Below, one piece after another: positions 58,896-64,000 of a stretch of 64,000 nt of DNA. Below the pieces are notes generated by a model, which did not search any database, was not told where the DNA came from, and worked only from the letters and a program-made list of their open reading frames with translations. The stretch is taken from NCBI GenBank assembly GCA_020342235.1, contig CP073214.1, positions 682,001 through 746,000 on the forward strand, given 5' to 3'. A program made the translations under genes and the position numbers. Source of the stretch: Saccharomycopsis phalli (Eukaryota > Ascomycota > Saccharomycetes > Ascoideales > Saccharomycopsidaceae). Position 1 is the first letter of the stretch. Each line of letters starts with the position of its first letter.

Positions 58896-61697
58896 TCAGT
58901 CTTGTGTTTCATTTAGAACCATTTTCTTCTGAACCATTTTGATGAGTTCTTCACTATAGTTCTCCAACAACACAGATGTGCCATCTTGCGAAGTTTGAAA
59001 TGCTTTTTGAGTCAAAGTTAACTCCCTTTGAATCAACTGAACTTTTTCTGGTGATATTTTTCTTGTTCTTTGAATAGACCGAAGTTTCTGTAGAGATGCT
59101 ACCAACTCATCTATAAGAGTACCGACTGGTTTAGAGCTAGGTGACTTACTGCCCACTTTTTCGTTCGTAATGTCATCAATTGAAAATTTAGGGAGATTGA
59201 TGGAAACTGAGCGTCTGTTGACCGCCGGCTTAGTGTCAGTCGGAGTTCTTCTGGCAGCTACCAGGCAGCTTCTCTGTATGCTCTTTCTGTTGAGTGGCAG
59301 AGACTGGCCAACTGAAATTGATCTGTTAGGCAGCGATCCATTAGGTGTTAGATTCATTGAAGATTGACTAATGTATTTTCTGGTAGGTGTTAACAGCCGG
59401 TTGGTTTCCGTTTTTATTATTTTTCTCTGTACTTTAATCAGTGGCATGTTATCACTTTGTGAGGCGCCCTCCACCACTGGTTGCGTTTCCCAAAGTAATT
59501 TCCATAGGAACAAACAGCCATCATTGCTTATTGTTACTAATTTATAATGATCGCCGCGCTTGGATAGTAGCTTTAAGCCGACTATAAGTCCAGCATGTCC
59601 CCAATTCACTGTCAATGGGGCGCCAGTGGAATACACATATGTCCTGATGCTCTTATCTGAACAACTGCAAATAAATATATCCAAATCGTCTATAATAGTA
59701 AAATTCTCCACTAACAAAGGGCCATTGGACTCACTCATAAATTTTATAGTTCGTTTAAGCTTGCAGCTAGTTTGGTCATATATATGAAGCTGCTTGTCAT
59801 TGCAAGAAACAATCAACTCATTTTTGCTTAATTGCATTTGAATCGGCGTAGATTTGAGTCCTATTATTTTAGAGCACTCAATCAGCGGCTCTACTGAAGA
59901 ACCAACGATAATTTCATGGACAGAAATCTGTCTGTCTGTTGAACTTACGTAAATTTTGTTTCCGTGTGTTATGACCTGGTTCACATTAGCCTTGTGCGTT
60001 GCCAATGTCCGTAGGAGCCCCCACTCACTTGCCTTCAAATCATCTGAAGTACTCTCAGGGGAATTTTCTTTGCCGCTTAAGTAATGGCTTTTCTTGTATA
60101 AAATCTGGACATAGCGATCCCTACTCACGGAGATAATAAACAGGTAATCGTCAATAGTCAATTTCCCAATGTCATTAATCGACGACTCGTGGATTTTTTG
60201 ATGGTAAATAGTATTTCCATTTTTATCTTCAATTTTTAAGAACCCTAGCCTGTCACCTAAGATCAACTCTTCTTCTTGTGTAACATCAACTGCTGTAAGT
60301 TTATTTTCAACAGAAGACGCATTTATCAAATCTATCGACTTTAGACGAGTGACCTGGCATATTTCATCAGGAATTACTTGCCCAATTTGTCCAAACTCTG
60401 TCCAATAGATCAAACTGTTATTCGTTTCCCTGATTCCGTATGCATGACTGTAAACCGAATCTATTAGTTTTAAGGGACTACCCTCGGCAATATCATATAA
60501 AAATATACGTGAGTAGCTTATACATATCAATATGTTACTGTCTTCGCAAGATTGTATCGAAATTATCCCTATCCTTGGGCGGTTTGCTTGAAGACTTGCT
60601 GACGGAGATATGATACCCAACAGAAGGTTTCTCTTGGAGATATCTGGGGCAAACGAATTATCATCAATATCACTAAACTTCCTATTTTTTACCTTTCCCA
60701 GTTCCTCGTACCACAATAGGTCGGATTTATTATCGATATAGAATGTAGTGAGAGCATTGAATTGATAAATGGGAACTAGAGTAAGGGTATCGCGGCTCAA
60801 ATCTACCTTGCATAAGATAGCTCTCTCAGTAATAAAGTAAGCATGTTTTTCCACCATCCCATCAATGAAATTTTCATTTAGTAAGTTTCCCAAGAGAACT
60901 GCTCTGCCCTTTACTAAAGTCAGACTCTTGTGGTATGATGAATAATCGTTTAATTTCCATAACTTAATATGACGCAACCCAAAAGTAAATAAATATTTAT
61001 CCTTCCAAATGACATTATTGACTATTGAGGTGCACTTGTTAGAGCCAAATAACACTATATTGAACAGGTTTTTGGATTTGGAAAATCTCCAGATATTCAA
61101 AGTAGCATCTGTAGATACCCCAAGGGATACTAGGTATTGACTGTCAGGGGAGAATCTGAGGCAATTGACACCAAAGCTATGCTCATTAATACATGCCAAA
61201 GGATGGTCATTTGAGTTATCTGCTAACGAATAGATTAATATTCTTGGCTGAAACCCAGACTCCCCTACTGCCAATAACTTTTTGTTTGGAGATATTGCGA
61301 CACATGTTATGGAGCGAATCTTATCCTTCAATTTGGAGTTCGACACGCTACTATTATTATTGTTGGCGTTGCTTCCTTCGATATCTTGCTCATCAGAAAA
61401 TAAGTGCGCGCTGTCAGATCCAATCTTTATTGCACTAGGAAGTTTTGGATACCCAAACAGATCATATTCACAGGAATGGGCCTTTGGAATACCGGCATCA
61501 ATTTCACTTTGGTAATTCGGTCTATTGATATTGTTTGCACAAAAAAAACGTTGATTCGCGGTCTTTTTGTCCCATATACTACATACCACCACTCCTCCGC
61601 TTGCAGTATAAGCCAACAAGTTACCCTGGAGACAACTAGAAGTAATGTTATTTATGGAAGCACCGAATATCTGATCAATTAAAAACTTTGCAGTCAT
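58896..61697 (-). CDS. WD40-repeat protein, MAPKBP1/WDR62-like
   Basis: A 933-residue protein with about twelve WD40-like repeats, apparently two propellers, over residues 15-740 (for example ITCVAISPNKKLLAVGESGF, GVNCLRFSPDSQYLVSLGVS, LTIDDYLFIISVSRDRYVQI and YKLVTISNDGCLFLWKL). A Ser/Arg-rich linker follows, then a short C-terminal helix (LVASLQKLRSIQRTRK, LTQKAFQTS). The opening region with QGNLLAYTASGGVVV, where the protein starts a first repeat immediately, and the overall layout resemble the MAPKBP1/WDR62 family of scaffolds. I know of no S. cerevisiae orthologue. The frame is open to a GTG at 61715; the first ATG is 61697. WD40 assignment is firm; the family name is probable. Confidence 0.82.
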   Translation of the reverse strand: MTAKFLIDQIFGASINNITSSCLQGNLLAYTASGGVVVCSIWDKKTANQRFFCANNINRPNYQSEIDAGIPKAHSCEYDLFGYPKLPSAIKIGSDSAHLFSDEQDIEGSNANNNNSSVSNSKLKDKIRSITCVAISPNKKLLAVGESGFQPRILIYSLADNSNDHPLACINEHSFGVNCLRFSPDSQYLVSLGVSTDATLNIWRFSKSKNLFNIVLFGSNKCTSIVNNVIWKDKYLFTFGLRHIKLWKLNDYSSYHKSLTLVKGRAVLLGNLLNENFIDGMVEKHAYFITERAILCKVDLSRDTLTLVPIYQFNALTTFYIDNKSDLLWYEELGKVKNRKFSDIDDNSFAPDISKRNLLLGIISPSASLQANRPRIGIISIQSCEDSNILICISYSRIFLYDIAEGSPLKLIDSVYSHAYGIRETNNSLIYWTEFGQIGQVIPDEICQVTRLKSIDLINASSVENKLTAVDVTQEEELILGDRLGFLKIEDKNGNTIYHQKIHESSINDIGKLTIDDYLFIISVSRDRYVQILYKKSHYLSGKENSPESTSDDLKASEWGLLRTLATHKANVNQVITHGNKIYVSSTDRQISVHEIIVGSSVEPLIECSKIIGLKSTPIQMQLSKNELIVSCNDKQLHIYDQTSCKLKRTIKFMSESNGPLLVENFTIIDDLDIFICSCSDKSIRTYVYSTGAPLTVNWGHAGLIVGLKLLSKRGDHYKLVTISNDGCLFLWKLLWETQPVVEGASQSDNMPLIKVQRKIIKTETNRLLTPTRKYISQSSMNLTPNGSLPNRSISVGQSLPLNRKSIQRSCLVAARRTPTDTKPAVNRRSVSINLPKFSIDDITNEKVGSKSPSSKPVGTLIDELVASLQKLRSIQRTRKISPEKVQLIQRELTLTQKAFQTSQDGTSVLLENYSEELIKMVQKKMVLNETQD

Positions 61698-62350
61698 CGT
61701 GGCTAGAACTGACACTGTACTCTTCGTAACACAAAACTTAGTTCACGAAATACTTTTGAACGCAGACTTGAGAGCACTGCACACACATGCATCGAAAATC
61801 CGTGTTCCTGGGTTATGTATTTGTTTTATCAATGGATCAGACCGTTATTGTGTGACGTACATGGTATAATACCAGGCACTTGCTCTTGTTGGTGAAATGC
61901 AACAGTCTCGTTTAGTAGTAATATAGGTTGTGGTGCAGGCTAAATTGCATCGGCAATATATGTCAAATATTTAAAATTATGCACTAGCTTTCAGTGGAAT
62001 TCGGTAAGTATGTAATGAAATTACCAGTGGAAGCCATTCCTTGAGAAATCTCAAGATATCCTCATTCTGGTTCCCCAAATACCATAATACCTTGTTATTG
62101 GAGTCTCTTGTGTTAGCATGAAAAGGAAACTACTATTTTGAAGCATGTAGCTAATGTCTTTGTGTGCTATTTATTGTACCTTGGGGTATTCTAAGTATAC
62201 AACTATATGGTATAAAATCGAGCGGAATAAAGGACTGTATATAACTAAAATATGAATGATAGAATGTATAAATCAATGATTAACGCGTGATCCACCCACC
62301 TAGTAGCCGTATCGGGTATCCAATTACAAGGATTTGTCTACGTGATGAAT

Positions 62351-62460
62351 GTAATATAGTAGCTAAGATACGGGTCGCTAGAGAAACTAAAATATATTTT
62401 CCTACCTATTTTAAAGAAAATGAGGCTATTTATAGTTGGGAAAGACAGTCTAATAATTTT
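62351..62460 (+). repeat. Diverged direct repeat, copy 1
   Basis: Begins GTAATATAGTAGCTAAGATA. It aligns without gaps to copy 2 at 62699 for at least 60 bp (about three quarters identical), then more weakly. The offset is 348 bp. Confidence 0.6.
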
Positions 62461-62698
62461 GGTTGCTTGGTGAAAACCTTGCGGGTTCAGTTGCTATTGT
62501 GCAAGGTGTGAAGTCTGGCGCGAAATAACAAGACTTGTCACGAGAATAGGACAACCAGTAACTACATAAAATGACCTATAATGAGAGTTAAAAAGCTTAT
62601 AAGCACATAGAGCGGTCTATAATAATAATCAGACATATGCCGAGTTGTAACAATAGGAAGCACAGAACTCGTATCAGAATGAATTAAAATAGGGATGT

Positions 62699-62810
62699 GC
62701 AATATAGTAACTAGGATATGAGTTGGTAAAATAGCTAAAATATATTTGCTTGACTATTCTGAGAAAAGTCTGACTATATATTTGAAAATGAAATAAAATA
62801 ATCTTTTACC
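62699..62810 (+). repeat. Diverged direct repeat, copy 2
   Basis: Begins GCAATATAGTAACTAGGATA. Most differences from copy 1 in the first 46 bp are transitions. The origin is unknown: it could be an old local duplication or the remains of a repeated element. Confidence 0.6.
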
Positions 62811-63255
62811 AGAGAAGAACCAAGACCTATTGGAAATAGCTCTTATTTTCGAAGACGGTAATGTCAGGAAGAAACAAAACACAACAGATAAAATGAAGAA
62901 GCACAATTACTAGAAAGCTACGGAAATTGTGCGTAGCCAAGAAGCATGTGAGAAACTAACAGATTAGTGTAGCTTCAGGAAAGAAATGTAACCCTTTTTA
63001 TTACAGAAAGTGACCTTACTACAATGGCCAAGTCACCACTATTAATCAAAAGAAATATAATTAAAAAAATATTCAAATTGATGACTCGAAAAAAGAAAAA
63101 TATTTCCAACATATGGATTCTACAAAAATTAAAACCAAACATTGAAACCAAGCATTTAAACCAAACATTCTACTTTACCAAAAATTAATTATCCCAAATA
63201 TGACACACGTGAAAGCCAACATCACTTAATTAAACAATAATATTTTCTTTATTTC

Positions 63256-64000
63256 TCAGTTACCTCTGACTGTGGCTTCACATTTTAACTTCTCAATATG
63301 CTCGTCTAACCATACTGTGTTATTCTCGAAATATCTAGAGCACCCTGCACATCTTCCACCAGTATTGTGCCGTTCGGTAGATTTTGTGCCAGCAGGATAG
63401 ACAAAGTGAAGTGCTTTTAAGTGTGTTTTGTAAGTGTCCTTGCGAGAAAAGCCTCCACTAGGATGGCACTGGCTTCCATTAGGAAACCTCTTGGACCTTA
63501 TCACCTTAGTCTTATTATCAGAAGCCCGGAAAAAGGGACAAACAAAAGTATTATATGAATTATGCTTCTTCATGTGTCTAGAGAGGTACCCCTTTACCTT
63601 GAAACAAGCAGAGCAGTGCGAACAGACAAACACTGGAGGGCATTGACTTTTATTGATACTTGGCAACTTTTCTTTAGTCATGATTGCCCCACTCCCATTT
63701 CCTGCGAGTCTAGTGATTGATACTCCGTCTGAAATGATAGTTTTGCTATTTTTGCTATGGGCCTTGAAGTCTCCCACAAAGCTTTCGGTGCTGCACACAG
63801 AATTGGAGTTTGTATTCCTTTGACTTCTTATATCTAGAGATAACGATAAATCCAACACTGTTTCGCGAAAAGCAGGCTTCTTAACTTCCTCCAATGTTTG
63901 TCGTCCAGTGGCAGACGTCCGAGAAAGTCGATAATCGTCCATTGACATTATCTTGGCTTTTTTCAACATACCATTTGATGGGTGTCTCAGGTACGTCAAG
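63256..64000 (-). CDS. STP-family C2H2 zinc-finger transcription factor (5' end missing)
   Basis: The last 248 codons of a gene cut by the right edge. The C-terminal third carries the STP-type fingers: FVCSHCSACFKVKGYLSRHMKKH (in the pattern C-x2-C-x12-H-x3-H), an atypical second finger CPFF...CHPSGGFSRKDTYKTHLKALH, and a third, CAGCSRYFENNTVWLDEHIEKLKC. The SGGFSRKDTYKTHLK block is diagnostic of Stp1-Stp4. Stp1/2 are SPS-sensor amino-acid factors; Stp3/4 are less well known. The visible part cannot separate these, though the short distance from fingers to C-terminus suits Stp3/Stp4. The frame is open at the window edge (a TTG, not ATG), so the start lies outside. AT-rich sequence follows the stop. 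Confidence 0.88.
   Translation of the reverse strand, partial: LTYLRHPSNGMLKKAKIMSMDDYRLSRTSATGRQTLEEVKKPAFRETVLDLSLSLDIRSQRNTNSNSVCSTESFVGDFKAHSKNSKTIISDGVSITRLAGNGSGAIMTKEKLPSINKSQCPPVFVCSHCSACFKVKGYLSRHMKKHNSYNTFVCPFFRASDNKTKVIRSKRFPNGSQCHPSGGFSRKDTYKTHLKALHFVYPAGTKSTERHNTGGRCAGCSRYFENNTVWLDEHIEKLKCEATVRGN

Larger units (their letters stand above)
61698..63255. other. 1.56-kb intergenic region with degenerate direct repeat
   Basis: Lies between the WD40 gene's 5' end and the 3' end of the STP-like gene. It has no credible reading frame. It contains a diverged direct repeat (62351 and 62699), an E-box CACGTG at 63206-63211 and AT-rich DNA towards the zinc-finger gene. Confidence 0.45.

Noticed and set aside
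61716-63255. Considered whether the diverged repeat marks terminal repeats of an old mobile element
   Set aside because: No coding remnants between or beside the copies, no flanking duplications seen and similarity is weak, so no element is claimed.

Overview
This 64 kb window is a nuclear chromosome segment from a budding yeast (Saccharomycotina). Genes are compact, mostly intronless and on both strands, and nearly every long reading frame belongs to a recognisable yeast family. Several signs point to the CUG-Ser1 ('CTG') clade rather than Saccharomyces. It has a ceramide glucosyltransferase, a PPIL4-type cyclophilin and a WDR62/MAPKBP1-like protein, none of which I expect in S. cerevisiae. 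Introns are very short (43-92 nt), with a CTAAC/CTAAT branch site only a few bases before the acceptor. CTG codons fall where relatives carry Ser/Thr or polar residues, for example in the carbonic anhydrase and BCS1. Residues quoted here were read with the standard code; in-frame CTG codons are probably serine.

Layout, left to right: IST1 (minus, one intron); MLS1; TAF2; SLP1; a CLN3-like G1 cyclin behind a long leader; VTA1 (minus); cysteinyl-tRNA synthetase; SIP3/YSP1-type sterol-transfer protein; TGL2 lipase; then three RNA-processing genes together (PPIL4-like cyclophilin, LIN1, spliced LSM6). Next come ceramide glucosyltransferase, a GH18 chitinase behind a 25-bp tandem repeat, VPS74, UBP2, BCS1, spliced profilin, a YCII-domain protein, SPT3, an IMO32-type hydrolase and SHE9/MDM33. 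The remainder holds a possible 53-residue gene, a small beta-carbonic anhydrase, a full-length Gal4/Lac9-type activator with an intron next to its zinc cluster, TEF1 in an ORF-poor 6 kb area, GNT1, spliced CKB2, HIR2, APE4, a WD40 scaffold and, cut by the right edge, an STP-family zinc-finger gene.

Five genes (IST1, LSM6, PFY1, the Gal4-like gene, CKB2) need splicing to be complete. I reconstructed their exons from donor, branch and acceptor motifs and from family alignment. Several starts were moved from GTG/TTG to ATG: VTA1, CRS1, LSM6, the YCII gene and the WD40 gene.

The genes are mostly housekeeping, with no pathway cluster. Themes that recur are ESCRT-III/Vps4 regulation (IST1, VTA1), Pol II transcription and chromatin (TAF2, SPT3, HIR2), splicing (PPIL4-like, LIN1, LSM6), mitochondria (BCS1, SHE9, TGL2, IMO32-like, dual-start CysRS) and Golgi/sphingolipid/glycan work (VPS74, ceramide glucosyltransferase, GNT1). 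No tRNA, rRNA, CRISPR array or intact mobile element was seen. The least explained DNA is the non-coding region around TEF1, with a perfect 12-bp hairpin and a second hairpin followed by a T tract, and the 40.6-41.5 kb interval with a codon-biased microORF and coding-like fragment.
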